Shown: positions 1 through 8,425, numbered from the stretch's first letter. The stretch is 64,000 nucleotides of DNA from Streptomyces mirabilis (GCF_018310535.1 NZ_CP074102.1:558001-622000), one strand, 5' to 3'. Notes: generated from the letters alone by a model not told the origin. Program-made: numbers and translations.

Positions 1-882
1 GAGCGGGCCACCAAGTATCAGGTCGCCGCGGAGGCCAAGGACGCCAAGGGCCGCTCCGTCACCGGGAACGCCACGATCACCACGGTCTCCCCGGCGAACA
101 ACTTCATCGGGCACCTCTCCCCCGAGGACGGCTCGACCGTCGGCGTGGGCATGCCGGTGACGGTCAACTTCGACAAGGCGATCAGCAACAAGGCCGCCAT
201 GGAGTCGAAGATCCAGGTCAGCTCCAGCAGCGGCCAGCAGGTCGTCGGCCACTGGTTCAACGACGACCGCCTGGACTTCCGCCCCAACAACTACTGGAAG
301 CCCGGCTCCACCGTCACCGTCACGCTCAACCTCCACGGCATCCAGAAGACGGTCACGTTCAAGATCGGCCGGAGCCAGATCAGCACGGTCGACGCCAAGA
401 CGAAGCAGATGACCGTCGTACGGGACGGCAAGACGATCAAGACCATCCCGATCTCGTCCGGCAGCACCGAGCACCCGACGTACAACGGTCAGATGGTCAT
501 CTCCGAGAAGTTCAGGCAGATCCACATGAACGGTGCGACCGTCGGCCTCACGAAGAAGGACGGCAAGCCCTCCTACGACATCGAGGCCGTACCGCACGCC
601 ATGCGCCTGACCGCCTCGGGCACCTTCATCCACGGCAACTACTGGGGTACCGACGCGGTCTTCGGCAAGGTCAACACCAGCCACGGCTGCGTGGGCCTGA
701 AGGACGTCACGGGCGGCGGCGACGGCAAGCAGCCCGCCGCGTGGTTCTTCGACAACTCGATGATCGGTGACGTCGTGATCGTCAAGAACTCCGAAGACAA
801 GACCATGTTGGCACCGGACAACGGCCTCAGCGACTGGAACATGCCGTGGAGCGAGTGGGTCGCGGGCAGCGCGACCGGCTGA
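1..882 (+). CDS. L,D-transpeptidase (YkuD), 5' end outside window
   Basis: Cross-links peptidoglycan outside the membrane by forming 3-3 meso-diaminopimelate bridges. The reading frame is open from base 1, so the gene begins upstream of the window and any signal peptide or lipobox is not visible. The visible 293 residues hold an Ig-like region (about residues 5-120, with SPEDGSTVGVGMPVTVNF typical of the actinobacterial Ldt Ig domains) and then a YkuD catalytic domain. The catalytic signature is complete: IHGNYW upstream and SHGCVGL, with the nucleophile cysteine codon at 688-690. The C-terminal tail after about residue 255 ends in a tryptophan-rich segment (DWNMPWSEW), as in the LdtMt2-like family. 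A perfect hairpin follows at 927-959. The family is certain; the exact paralogue cannot be told without the N-terminus. Confidence 0.93.
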   Translation, partial: ERATKYQVAAEAKDAKGRSVTGNATITTVSPANNFIGHLSPEDGSTVGVGMPVTVNFDKAISNKAAMESKIQVSSSSGQQVVGHWFNDDRLDFRPNNYWKPGSTVTVTLNLHGIQKTVTFKIGRSQISTVDAKTKQMTVVRDGKTIKTIPISSGSTEHPTYNGQMVISEKFRQIHMNGATVGLTKKDGKPSYDIEAVPHAMRLTASGTFIHGNYWGTDAVFGKVNTSHGCVGLKDVTGGGDGKQPAAWFFDNSMIGDVVIVKNSEDKTMLAPDNGLSDWNMPWSEWVAGSATG

Positions 883-889
883 CGCCACG

Positions 890-1333
890 TCACTCCCCAA
901 GCATCTGAACCTGAATCCCTTCCGCCAGGCGGCGGGCGACACCGAGTCGCCCGCCGCCTGCGGCGTCAGGGCGCTCGAGCAGCCCTCGCCGCGCGTGGGA
1001 CCGCGGTTGCGTCACGTCGCCCAACAGACGACCGATGTCGGCGGACCGGTGGGCTGTTCGACACCCGTACTGTGCGCCCACCGCCTTGGCCGACAGGCCG
1101 CTCAGGTCCAGATTCACGTTCCCCGCGATCATCACCGTCGCGTTGGGGGTGCCGACGGCCTGGACGAACTGGTTCTGCTGGTCGTCGGAAGTGATGCTGA
1201 AGTTCTGCGAGTCCGCCGCGCGGTCGGCGGCCCCTGCGGGCACGGTGGCCGACGCGGTGCCGCCGGACACGGCCAGCGAGGTCACCAGTGCCCCGACCGC
1301 TGCGAACAACCGGCACTTTCTCGAAATGTTCAT
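890..1333 (-). pseudogene. Secreted protein, decayed or truncated
   Basis: I place the start at the ATG at 1333 (preceded by GGGACAGGG); the open frame runs further upstream, but those residues look non-coding. The first ~28 residues are a clear Sec signal peptide (MNISRKCRLF, hydrophobic core, cleavage near TASA). The next ~60 residues look like genuine secreted protein (QNFSITSDDQQNQFVQAVGT), recalling the N-terminus of beta-helix or pectate-lyase-like exoproteins. From about codon 90 the translation becomes arginine-rich and structureless, and the frame runs through the neighbouring gene's terminator hairpin. The simplest reading is a gene whose 3' part was lost or frameshifted, leaving only the export signal and a short mature segment. 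The parent family is not identified with confidence. Confidence 0.5.
927..959 (+). terminator. Hairpin terminator after L,D-transpeptidase
   Basis: A perfect 14-bp inverted repeat (arms 927-940 and 946-959, loop of 5 nt) sits 45 bp past the transpeptidase stop. It lacks a clear U-tract, as is usual in Streptomyces. It also lies inside the 3' part of the leftward open frame that ends at 890, which argues that this part of that frame is not ancestral coding sequence. Confidence 0.8.
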
Positions 1334-1509
1334 CCCTGTCCCGGTTCTCGTCCCATGTGCTGATTCGGTGGAGCCGACCGGTTCGAGGCCGCGCACCCTC
1401 TCAAGGGCGCGGCCTGTGCAGCCCGGCGTGACCACCTGAGGGTTGGGCGTTCCGTGCCGTTCCACGCCGTTCCACGCGGCCGGCAGGTCCTCGCGATCCG
1501 CAGCGGTTG

Positions 1510-1536
1510 CCGTACGATCTTGGTGGTTAATCCCAA
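1510..1536 (+). repeat. IS left end: CCGTAC duplication plus terminal inverted repeat
   Basis: 1510-1515 is CCGTAC, repeated at 3383-3388. 1516-1536 is the 21-bp terminal repeat beginning GATCTTGGTGGTTAATCCC; its exact reverse complement is at 3362-3382. Confidence 0.85.
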
Positions 1537-3382
1537 CTCTCAAGCTGCAAGGCGGAGTTGAAGTCTGGCGAGGTGGCTATGGTTGGTGCGGTCGAGGGGG
1601 TGGCCGTTCCACCAGGCGTTGAGTCGGATGAGGTTGAGGGCGGTGGCGCTGGTGGTGTGGTCGAGGTGGGTCTTTGCGAGGCCGCGGTAGCGGGCTCGGC
1701 GCAGGCCGGTGGTGTGGGTGGCCTGGCGGATGGAGCCCTCGACGCCGGCGCGGAGTGCATAGTCGCGTTGCCAGGTTCCGTCCTGTTGCTGGGCGCGGGC
1801 GGTGCGGATGGCCTCGGTGAGCTCACGGGGGTAGAGGCTGAGCCGACGGCCCTTTCGTGAGCTGGTGCACTGCTCCTTGGTCGGGCAGGGGATGCAGTCC
1901 AGCGCGGCGAAGGCGACGACGGTCTTGGCCACGCCGTCCTGGACGACGTCGTTCCAGGTGGCGCTGATCTTTCCGGCCGGGCAGACGGCCCGCTTGCGAT
2001 CCCAGTCGATGGTGAAGTCGTGGGCGGCGAAGCCTTGTTGGGCCTTGGCCTGAGGGGAGGTGTCGAGCAGGACCGGGGTGACCAAGGCGATGCCGTAGTC
2101 CTTGGCGGACGAGACGATCAGGTCGGCGCTGGGGTAGCCGGAGTCGAGGTAGTGCCGGGCAGGCAGCAGGTGGCGGCGGTGAAGACTCTGGTGGATCGTG
2201 TCCAGAGCTTTGCTGTCCGGCAGGGTGGAGCAGGTGGTCGTGACGTTGGTGATCAGGTTCGGGCCAGCCGGCCGGTCTCCGTCGGCCTGCGGGTGGCAGG
2301 TCTCCGAGACATGCAGCTTGAAGCCGTTCCAGAACAGGTCACGCTTGGCGGACCAGCGAGTGTCAGTGTCGTAGGGCGAGGCCAGGCGTATCGGGGCGGG
2401 CGGCAGGCCGTCGCCGCCGTCCTCGGCCCGCTCGCGCTGCCGGATCCGCAGCCTGCCGGCCCGGTCCGGGGTGCGGATGTAGTTCTGCACCAGCACGCAC
2501 CGCAGGGTCTGCACCGCAGGCAGCTCGCGCAGCCACCCCGGCGAGGCGGGCGCGTAGACGGCCTGCAGCAGCGTGTAGCCGTCGGTGGCGTACTGCACGG
2601 CGAGTTCGTGCTGCTTGGTCTTCGAGGCGGACAGTCGCCAGTTGTCGATCCGGTCCGCGTAGCGGCGGCTCCACTCCTCCACGACCAGCACCTGATCGAC
2701 CCAGTCGGGGCATGCGGCGGCCAGCGCGTTCAGGGCCGCGCGGACGCTCTCGCCGACCAACTCGAGTCGGTTCAGATCTCGCACCACGGCAACGATGTGC
2801 GTGGAGTCGGTTCGCTGGCTGCCGCCCGCCTGCACCAGATCCAGGGTCTGCAGGCGCTCCAGCAACAGGTCCAGCACACGTTCCTCCAGGCCGTGGGCGA
2901 CGACACGGGAGCGGAACTCTGACAGCACGCTGTGGTCGAAGCCCGGATCCTCCAGGTTCAGGCCGAGTGCGTACTTCCAGGCGAGGTTCTCGCGAACCTC
3001 GTCAGCAGCCTGCCGATCGGTCAGATTCGCGGCCTTCTGCAGCACCGTGACCAGCGCCAGACGCCCCGGTGACCAGCCTGGCCTGCCCACCTGGCCGAAC
3101 GCGTCAGCAAAGGCCGCGTCCGGGAACAGCTCCCCGAGCCGGTCACGGACCTGCACCGCCAGCGGCGCCTCCCGCCTGCCCCGATACATCGCCCGGATCG
3201 CCGCCGCGACCTGCGGATCCGGCTCAGGCCAGGACTGCGGCTGCATCGACACGACACACTCCGATCCCCCAAGGAACCACGACAAGATCAACGATCAGCA
3301 TGATGCCATCCACTGGATCCGTCGCTCCCGCAGCGATCAACTCCGCGACATGACAAGCGAATTGGGATTAACCACCAAGATC
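1516..3382 (-). mobile_element. Intact IS1182-type insertion sequence
   Basis: An 1867-bp element bounded by perfect 21-bp terminal inverted repeats (1516-1536 and 3362-3382) with one transposase gene filling the inside. The six bases CCGTAC occur directly outside both ends (1510-1515 and 3383-3388), as expected of a target-site duplication. Perfect ends, a flanking duplication and a full-length transposase mean this copy is recent and potentially active. The sequence it interrupted is not recognisable from the flanks. Confidence 0.85.
1540..3246 (-). CDS. IS1182 family transposase
   Basis: DDE transposase that cuts and joins the ends of its own element. The start is taken at the ATG at 3246 (MQPQSWPEPDPQVAAAIRAM), the usual opening of IS1182 transposases; an in-frame start 15 codons upstream is possible. 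The N-terminal DUF772-like region carries GRPGWSPGRLALVTVLQ and LTDRQAADEVRENLAWKYAL (about residues 50-95). The catalytic core includes RTDSTHI (first Asp), LDSGYPSADL (second Asp), and a C-terminal GVEGSIRQATHTTGLRRARY, where the acidic residue of the triad sits. A CxxC-type segment (CIPCPTKEQC) lies between. About 568 residues, full length for the family, with no frameshift. The stop lies only 3 bp inside the left terminal repeat boundary. Confidence 0.93.
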   Translation of the reverse strand: MQPQSWPEPDPQVAAAIRAMYRGRREAPLAVQVRDRLGELFPDAAFADAFGQVGRPGWSPGRLALVTVLQKAANLTDRQAADEVRENLAWKYALGLNLEDPGFDHSVLSEFRSRVVAHGLEERVLDLLLERLQTLDLVQAGGSQRTDSTHIVAVVRDLNRLELVGESVRAALNALAAACPDWVDQVLVVEEWSRRYADRIDNWRLSASKTKQHELAVQYATDGYTLLQAVYAPASPGWLRELPAVQTLRCVLVQNYIRTPDRAGRLRIRQRERAEDGGDGLPPAPIRLASPYDTDTRWSAKRDLFWNGFKLHVSETCHPQADGDRPAGPNLITNVTTTCSTLPDSKALDTIHQSLHRRHLLPARHYLDSGYPSADLIVSSAKDYGIALVTPVLLDTSPQAKAQQGFAAHDFTIDWDRKRAVCPAGKISATWNDVVQDGVAKTVVAFAALDCIPCPTKEQCTSSRKGRRLSLYPRELTEAIRTARAQQQDGTWQRDYALRAGVEGSIRQATHTTGLRRARYRGLAKTHLDHTTSATALNLIRLNAWWNGHPLDRTNHSHLARLQLRLAA

Positions 3383-3388
3383 CCGTAC
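3362..3388 (-). repeat. IS right end: terminal inverted repeat plus CCGTAC duplication
   Basis: 3362-3382 is the exact reverse complement of 1516-1536. 3383-3388 repeats the CCGTAC that precedes the left end. The sequence resumes beyond as GTGCCGAATATCGCG. Confidence 0.85.
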
Positions 3389-3579
3389 GTGCCGAATATC
3401 GCGTCCACGCCGGTGACAGACCTGATTCGACGTCATCGGACGGCGCTTGACGGGGCAGCCTCCCGCGCGTGGAAGAGGCTCTTGGAGCATGCGCGGGCCG
3501 GTCGCGAGGATGGCGACTGTGCTGGTGCGACTGCCGTACCTCGCCTTGTCCACCGCCTTCAGCCCTGTACGGCTGTTGC

Positions 3580-3715
3580 CGATGAGTGAGGCTTTTGCGT
3601 GGCGCCGACGTGGGAGGTCACGGTGCCAACGGAGCACGGTGTCGGGAGAGATGATCAGGGGGAGCTGGCGGAGCTGCAACCGCGGGAGACGGTGAAGCAG
3701 CTGCGGCAGGCAGCG
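3580..3715 (-). pseudogene. Integrase-type transposase remnant
   Basis: On the minus strand a short segment reads LQLRQLPLIISPDTVLRWHR followed by DLPRRRHAKAS. This matches the helix-turn-helix to catalytic-core linker of the integrase-type (rve) transposases common in Streptomyces, where 'SPDTVLRWHRDL' is typical. Residues before and after it lose the family pattern, and no complete frame exists. It is a fragment, not a functional gene. It lies about 200 bp beyond the IS1182 right end, in a stretch (3383-4259) that otherwise holds only this, a direct repeat and no supported gene. Confidence 0.45.
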
Positions 3716-3939
3716 CTCGATCGGGCCAGGTCGAGTGTGGCTTGTCCACCTGCCTGTGCAGTGGGCCGAGTCGGTGGCGCAGGGTCAGGATCTCCAGATC
3801 CTTTGCCCCGCCCCGAACGCCCAGGCCGTCCCCGCGCCGTCGGCTCCGTCCGGGCCCTCGTCCTGCGCCTCGTACCGGAGAATCCCGGGTGGGGCTGACG
3901 GTGCGTGCACGGCGAACTCGCCGCGCAGGGCAGCCGTGC

Positions 3940-4079
3940 GGGGCTCCGGCTCAGGGCTCCACCCGTCGCCAGTCCGTCACCGGGCTGGGGTTTGTGTGAT
4001 CCGCAGGGGTGACCCAGAAGGCTTTGCCCAGCTCAGCGCTGAAATGGGCGCCTGCCCTGCCGTCCCCGGACGGTGTGGC
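3940..4079. repeat. Direct repeat copy 1 (left flank of hydrolase/GltB module)
   Basis: About 140 bp match 6833-6972 in the same orientation without gaps, roughly 85-90% identical by eye. On the minus strand both copies encode the end of a similar peptide (SAELGKAFWVTPADHTNP, then TDWRRV and P-stop). The stop is at the same place (TGA here, TAG in copy 2), and most base differences are synonymous in that frame. This identifies the minus-strand frame as the one that evolved as protein: the C-terminus of an unidentified gene family. Upstream of the shared part the two copies are unrelated or frame-shifted. Confidence 0.75.
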
Positions 4080-4259
4080 ACCCATGGCCGTCAGGCCTCT
4101 CGTAGACCTCTGCCTGCGCAAGAGCAAGAACGTGAAAAATAGCTCCACCGTCGAGGTGCGACTTCTGAGGCGTCACTGCGCCCCTGGGCCTGTTACACGA
4201 GAGGCGAGAGCGCAGTACTGGGGTGCCTGAAGTCGCTCTAATCAGGCGAAAACGACCTC

Positions 4260-5051
4260 TCAAGCACCCAAAACGTCCTTTCCTGCGGGTCGTGAGGCGT
4301 GGATGTACTGGTCGGCCCAGGCGCTGATGATGTGGGCGGCTCGCTGCGCGTGCCCTCGTGCGGTCAGGAGATGGTCTGCTCCTTCGAGCGAGACGAAGCT
4401 TCGCGGGTGCCGCGCCTTGCGGAAGATCTCCCCGGCGTTGGCGATATCGACGGTGTCGTCGGTGGGCGAGTGCATCACGAGCAGCGGCTGGTCCAACTCA
4501 CACACCCGCTCGTACAGACGGGCACGGCGGACGTCCTCGACGAAGGCACGCTTGAGGACCAGGGTCCGCCCGCCGACGAACCACTCGTGCTGCCCCTCAC
4601 TGAGCACGCGGTCCACGACCGCGTCGTACTGGTGCTCCACGTGGCTGGGGTCGGCGGGCGCCCCGATTGTGGCGACCGCGCGGACGCCGGTTGCCTCGGC
4701 CGCCGCGGCGATGGCGGCGGCGCCTCCCCACGAGTGACCCACCAGCAGATCCGCCGGAGTCCCCCGCTCTGCCATCAGGTTTGCCGCGCGGACGGTGTCC
4801 TGGACCTTGACGGTGAAGGAACCGTCACCCCAGTCGCCGTCGGAGTCTCCGATCCCGAGGTTGTCGTAGCGCAGCATGCCGATCCCCTCGCGGGCCAACT
4901 GCTTGCTGACCCGCGAGGCGGCCGGCGAGTTCCTGCCGAGCGTGAATCCGTGGACGAAGATCCCCCAGCCCCGGACCTCGCCCTCCGGCAGGTCGATCGA
5001 CCCGGCCAGCTCGGGGCCGACGACGCTCTTGAATCTCACTTCTTCGGACAC
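4260..5051 (-). CDS. Alpha/beta hydrolase (S33-like)
   Basis: Cytoplasmic serine hydrolase of unknown substrate. The start is taken as GTG at 5051: GGAG stands 8-11 bases upstream and the preceding gene stops 8 bp before, whereas the longer frame reads through that gene's 3' end. The 263 residues show FVHGF near residue 35, the nucleophile elbow GHSWGG (about residue 108), an Asp in HSPTDDTVDI and a catalytic His in GADHLLT. This is the complete Ser-Asp-His set of the 'serine aminopeptidase S33'/dienelactone-hydrolase-like group, which often pairs with OsmC proteins in bacteria. It is the second gene of a two-gene operon with the glutamate-synthase-like protein, and the pair is bracketed by direct repeats. 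Confidence 0.88.
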   Translation of the reverse strand: MSEEVRFKSVVGPELAGSIDLPEGEVRGWGIFVHGFTLGRNSPAASRVSKQLAREGIGMLRYDNLGIGDSDGDWGDGSFTVKVQDTVRAANLMAERGTPADLLVGHSWGGAAAIAAAAEATGVRAVATIGAPADPSHVEHQYDAVVDRVLSEGQHEWFVGGRTLVLKRAFVEDVRRARLYERVCELDQPLLVMHSPTDDTVDIANAGEIFRKARHPRSFVSLEGADHLLTARGHAQRAAHIISAWADQYIHASRPAGKDVLGA

Positions 5052-5058
5052 GTTGCGA

Positions 5059-6603
5059 TCACTCCGGCCGGGTGTTCGTGGAGGTCGGCGTGGAGACGAG
5101 CAGCTCGGTGATCTCCTTGGCAAGGTGCGGGCCGAGCTCGCCCCAGCCGTCCTTGTAGCCGTAGACGTCGGCCAGGGTGCGGGCCTCGTAGTCGCCGTTC
5201 ATGATCTCGATGTCGTCGGCGGTGATGAGTCCCGGGTGGGCGACGCCGACAGCCGACGAGACCTTCATCAGCTCCCTGCGCAGGGTGCGCAGGTAGACGG
5301 CGGTCCGGGTGGCCTTCGAGGTCGGGTCCAGGCCGCGGGCCAGCCACTGGTTCTGGGTGGCGATGCCGGTGGGGCACTTGTCGGTGTGGCACTTCTGCGA
5401 CTGGATGCAGCCGATCGACAGCATCGCCTCACGGGCCACGTTGATCATGTCGGCGCCCAGGGCGAAGGCGACCGCGGCGTTCTCGGGCAGGCCGAGCTTG
5501 CCGGAGCCGATGAAGGTCAGGTCGTCGGTCAGCCCGAGCTCGGCGAAGGTGCCGTAGACCCGGGAGAAGCCCATCCGGAACGGCAGCGATACCGAGTCGG
5601 CGAAGATCCGCGGCGCCGCTCCGGTGCCGCCCTCGCTGCCATCGATGGTTACGAAGTCAACGCCACGGTCGCCACGCGCCATCAGCGTGGCCAGCTCCTG
5701 CCAGAAGCCCATCTCTCCCACCGCGCTCTTGACTCCGACCGGCAGACCGGTCTCGGTGGCGAGCAGCTCGACGAAGTCGAGCATCGAGTCGACGTCGCTG
5801 AACGCGGTGTGCCGCGACGGGGAGGCGCAGTCCTTGCCGACGGGGATGCCGCGGATTTCGGCGATCTCCGGGGTCACCTTGGCGCCCGGCAGCATCCCGC
5901 CCAGCCCCGGCTTGGCACCCTGGGAGAGCTTGATCTCGATCGCCTTGACGGGGGCGCTCGCGACCACGTCCTTGAGCTTGTCGAGGTTGAAGCTGCCGTC
6001 CTCGTTGCGGCAGCCGAAGTACGAGGTGCCGATCTGCAGCACCAAGTCGCCGCCATTGCGGTGGTACGGCGACAGGCCGCCCTCGCCGCTGTTGTGCATC
6101 GTGCCCGCCAGCGCCGCTCCCTTGTTGAGCGCCGTGATGGCCGCGCCGGAGAGCGAGCCGAAGCTCATCGCCGAGATGTTCACGACGCTCGCCGGCCGGA
6201 AGGCCTTGGCGCGCCCGCGCGGACCGCCCAGCACCTTGGCCGAGGGCAACGGGGCCTGCGGGTCGTGCGCGTCGGGCAAAGCGTCGGCGAAGGTGCGCTG
6301 CTTCAGGTAGGCGTGCCCCTGGACGTGCTCGACGTCGACCTCGGTGCCGAACCCGAAGTAGTTGTTCTCCTCCTTCGCCGACGCGTAGATCCAGGTGCGC
6401 TGGTCACGGCTGAAGGGGCGCTCCTCCTCGTTGGAGGTCACGATGTACTGCCGCAGCTCCGGCCCGATCGTCTCCAGCAGGTACCGGGCGTGCCCGATCA
6501 CCGGGAAGTTCCGCAGCAGCGCGTGCCGCTTCTGGACAAGGTCGCGGGCTGCCACCAGCGCCACTGCTGTTGCGGCGACCGCGCCGATCCTCCTGGCCTG
6601 CAT
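5059..6603 (-). CDS. FMN-binding glutamate synthase family protein (GltB-like domain)
   Basis: A stand-alone protein with the FMN-binding alpha/beta-barrel of the large glutamate synthase subunit but no glutaminase domain. The start is at the ATG at 6603, placed by AGGAGG eight bases upstream; an upstream in-frame start would have no ribosome site. The first ~25 residues include a hydrophobic stretch (IGAVAATAVALVAARDLV) that may be a membrane anchor. Barrel signatures include MSFGSLSGAAITALNKGA, NSGEGGLSPYH, EIKLSQGAKPGLGG and TIDGSEGGTGAAP. The cysteine cluster CIQSQKCHTDKCPTGIATQ corresponds to the 3Fe-4S ligands. 514 residues is normal for the archaeal-type GltS-like family. Whether it makes glutamate is unknown. 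It shares an operon with the alpha/beta hydrolase. Confidence 0.92.
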   Translation of the reverse strand: MQARRIGAVAATAVALVAARDLVQKRHALLRNFPVIGHARYLLETIGPELRQYIVTSNEEERPFSRDQRTWIYASAKEENNYFGFGTEVDVEHVQGHAYLKQRTFADALPDAHDPQAPLPSAKVLGGPRGRAKAFRPASVVNISAMSFGSLSGAAITALNKGAALAGTMHNSGEGGLSPYHRNGGDLVLQIGTSYFGCRNEDGSFNLDKLKDVVASAPVKAIEIKLSQGAKPGLGGMLPGAKVTPEIAEIRGIPVGKDCASPSRHTAFSDVDSMLDFVELLATETGLPVGVKSAVGEMGFWQELATLMARGDRGVDFVTIDGSEGGTGAAPRIFADSVSLPFRMGFSRVYGTFAELGLTDDLTFIGSGKLGLPENAAVAFALGADMINVAREAMLSIGCIQSQKCHTDKCPTGIATQNQWLARGLDPTSKATRTAVYLRTLRRELMKVSSAVGVAHPGLITADDIEIMNGDYEARTLADVYGYKDGWGELGPHLAKEITELLVSTPTSTNTRPE

Positions 6604-6832
6604 GAACGTTCCTCCTCGAGGCACGGCTCTATCGCCACACGATGGAGGCCGCTTGGGTCACATCGGGCGCCAGACGGCGCACACAGTCAAGGGCGCGCCG
6701 GCGCCATCGAAGAAAGCGAGACGACTCTAAAAGGTCAGACGAATATGCACAGCGACGACGATCACACCACCCGAACGACCGGGCCCAGGCCTCGCCCGCG
6801 CCCCGCGTGTAATCGGTGCATGGCAACCGGCG

Positions 6833-6972
6833 GGGGTTCCGGGCTAGGGCCCCACCCGTCGCCAGTCCGTCATAGGGCCGGGGTTTGTGTGGTCCGCAGG
6901 GGTGACCCAGAAGGCTTTGCCCAGCTCAGCGCTAAAGTGGGCGCCTGTCCGGCCGTCGCCGGATGGCGCGAC
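6833..6972. repeat. Direct repeat copy 2 (right flank of hydrolase/GltB module)
   Basis: Second copy of the repeat at 3940-4079, same orientation. The spacing of 2.9 kb spans exactly the hydrolase and glutamate-synthase-like genes. The encoded minus-strand peptide ends with TAG at 6844. Immediately to its right begins a broken tyrosine recombinase on the plus strand. Confidence 0.75.
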
Positions 6973-6974
6973 AG

Positions 6975-7440
6975 CGAACCGGCGGACTTCGTCGACCAGG
7001 ACGAGCAGGTCGCCCTGCTCACCCGATGCGTCAGCGACACCGACCTGCCCGCCGACGTCCGGGCAGTCGGCGCACTCGTCCTGCTCTACGGCGCCAAGAT
7101 CACCCGCATCTCCACTCCTCAAGACGGACGACGTCCACCGCACCGCGAAGAGCAGCAGCACTATCGCCCTCGGACGCCACCGCACCCTCCTACCCCCAGC
7201 GATGGACCGCCTGGTCGAGCAACAAGCCGAACCCATCCAACGCCTCCAGGAGAGCCAACCCGGCCAAGCTCGGCGCCGCTGGCTGTTCCCCAGCCGCCTG
7301 CCCGGCCGCCACTACGCAGGCCACCACCTCTCCAGCCGCCCGGTCGCCCACGGCGTCGACGTCCGCGGCGATCCTCGGCGTCCACATCGACACCGCCGAG
7401 TGCTGGACACACCTGGCCGGTGCGTCAGGCATGCCACATC
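6975..7440 (+). pseudogene. Tyrosine recombinase remnant, frameshifted
   Basis: One frame gives DLPADVRAVGALVLLYGAKI followed by TRI. Near 7115 the similarity passes to the next frame (LKTDDVHRTA ... TIALGRHRTLLPP ... RRRWLFPSRLPGRHYAGHHL). Together these match the order of features in the Streptomyces site-specific integrases with 'LPxxVRAxGALxLLxxxxxxRI ... WLFPGRxxG'. The gene therefore carries at least one frameshift and lacks the catalytic C-terminal HxxR...Y part. It is a dead remnant. Confidence 0.5.
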
Positions 7441-7529
7441 GCTCGGATCACAGGTGCTCATCGAGAGCGCGACTGTAGTAACGGACCCCGCTCTTCAGCC
7501 TGACGCCCCCCGTTCGTCACACTGACGCC

Positions 7530-7766
7530 GTGCCTCGAATAGCCACCGCCACCTCGTCCCGGCAGGTCCGCCGCCTCACCACGATGGCGTTTTTCGGTCC
7601 GCCGGTGATCGTCGGGCTGTCGTTGCTGGCCGCCAATCCGGACTGGAGCGGGCTCGGACTGGTGCTCGGGACCTTCACGCTGATCGCGACTCTCTCGCTG
7701 CTGATCACCGCCGCGCCGAACGGCTGGTTGATCGTCGGCGGGGTGATCGTGGGTAGTTCGCCTTGA
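7530..7766 (+). CDS. Small membrane protein, hypothetical
   Basis: A 78-residue frame from a GTG at 7530. Two hydrophobic helices are predicted by eye (MAFFGPPVIVGLSLLAA, and VLGTFTLIATLSLLITAA followed by LIVGGVIVG), separated by a short polar turn, so a two- or three-pass membrane protein is likely. The composition is typical of small Streptomyces membrane proteins. Its last ~60 bp overlap a leftward hypothetical frame, so one of the two is probably truncated by rearrangement. No family recognised. Confidence 0.45.
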   Translation: MPRIATATSSRQVRRLTTMAFFGPPVIVGLSLLAANPDWSGLGLVLGTFTLIATLSLLITAAPNGWLIVGGVIVGSSP

Positions 7767-8163
7767 TCTCGTTCTTCCCCTTGTTCCACGGCAGTGCGCC
7801 ATAGCGGGTCTTCTTCGATCCCTGCCTGCCGGCGCCATTGCCGTCGAACTGGTGGGTGGTGTTGACCAGCAGCCAGGTGCACTGCTCGCCGAGATCCGGA
7901 TCCGGGTCGATCCGGAAGACCTGTGTGGTGCGTTCCCTGGTCTTGATCTCGCTTTCGTCCTCGTCGGTGATGGTCACCTGTACCGGGCGCGGGACCTCCT
8001 CGTCGGTGGTGTTGAGGCGGATCACGGCGACCGGCCGGTACCTGGGTGCGATCGTGGAGCCCGGGAGCCAGGTGGTGCTGGGCTCGGGTGGCTGCCCCTG
8101 GGCCTTGTTGTTCAGGCCCTTCCACAGCCGCCGGCAGGCGACGCCGTCCATGGCAAATGGCAC
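7705..8163 (-). CDS. Hypothetical protein, possibly truncated
   Basis: A 152-residue frame starting MPFAMDGVACRRLWKGLNNK. The middle part (VQVTITDEDESEIKTRERTT, CTWLLVNTTHQFDGNG) has amino-acid use like a real protein, with acidic stretches unlike random high-GC translation. The last ~15 residues become arginine/serine repeats (SPRRRSTSRSARR), suggesting the original 3' end was replaced. It lies between a recombinase remnant and an ISL3 remnant. I do not recognise the family and cannot give a function. Confidence 0.35.
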   Translation of the reverse strand: MPFAMDGVACRRLWKGLNNKAQGQPPEPSTTWLPGSTIAPRYRPVAVIRLNTTDEEVPRPVQVTITDEDESEIKTRERTTQVFRIDPDPDLGEQCTWLLVNTTHQFDGNGAGRQGSKKTRYGALPWNKGKNEIKANYPRSPRRRSTSRSARR

Positions 8164-8224
8164 CAGGTGGCGGGCGGTGCCGGCCGACTTCCCGCCCTGG
8201 GCGTGTCTACGCGTTCTTCCGCCG

Positions 8225-8425
8225 CTGACGTGACCACGGCCTGGTGAGGGAGTTCCACACGCGGCCGGGTGGTCACCGCCCCCTTCGCCCAGGACGCGAA
8301 CACTTCACACACCGGCAGGCCCTGGCCGAGGCGTCCGCCGTGGCCAGATGAACCCGGCTCCTGCCATCCTCGAGCCGCTCGACCCGGATGACGGACACCC
8401 CGTCGAGGTCCAGCAGCAACGTCAT
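8225..8425 (-). pseudogene. ISL3 family transposase, 5' fragment
   Basis: From ATG at 8425 the frame reads MTLLLDLDGVSVIRVERLED, then RSRVHLATADASARAC. After a frame change it continues VFASWAKGAVTTRPRVELPH. This is the zinc-ribbon-containing N-terminus of ISL3 transposases (LLLxLDGVxVxRVE ... ARACxxCGVFA ... VTTRPRDLPxG). The similarity stops near 8225, so only about 70 of over 400 codons remain, with a frameshift. Upstream, the minus strand at 8549-8566 begins GGCTCTTACACTGACC, resembling the GGCTCTT ends of ISL3 elements, and probably marks the original outer end. Confidence 0.6.

Noticed and set aside
6619..6830. Possible small gene between the GltB-like gene and the repeat
   Set aside because: Frames of up to 65 codons exist but none has a ribosome site or protein-like composition; this is most likely the promoter of the leftward operon.
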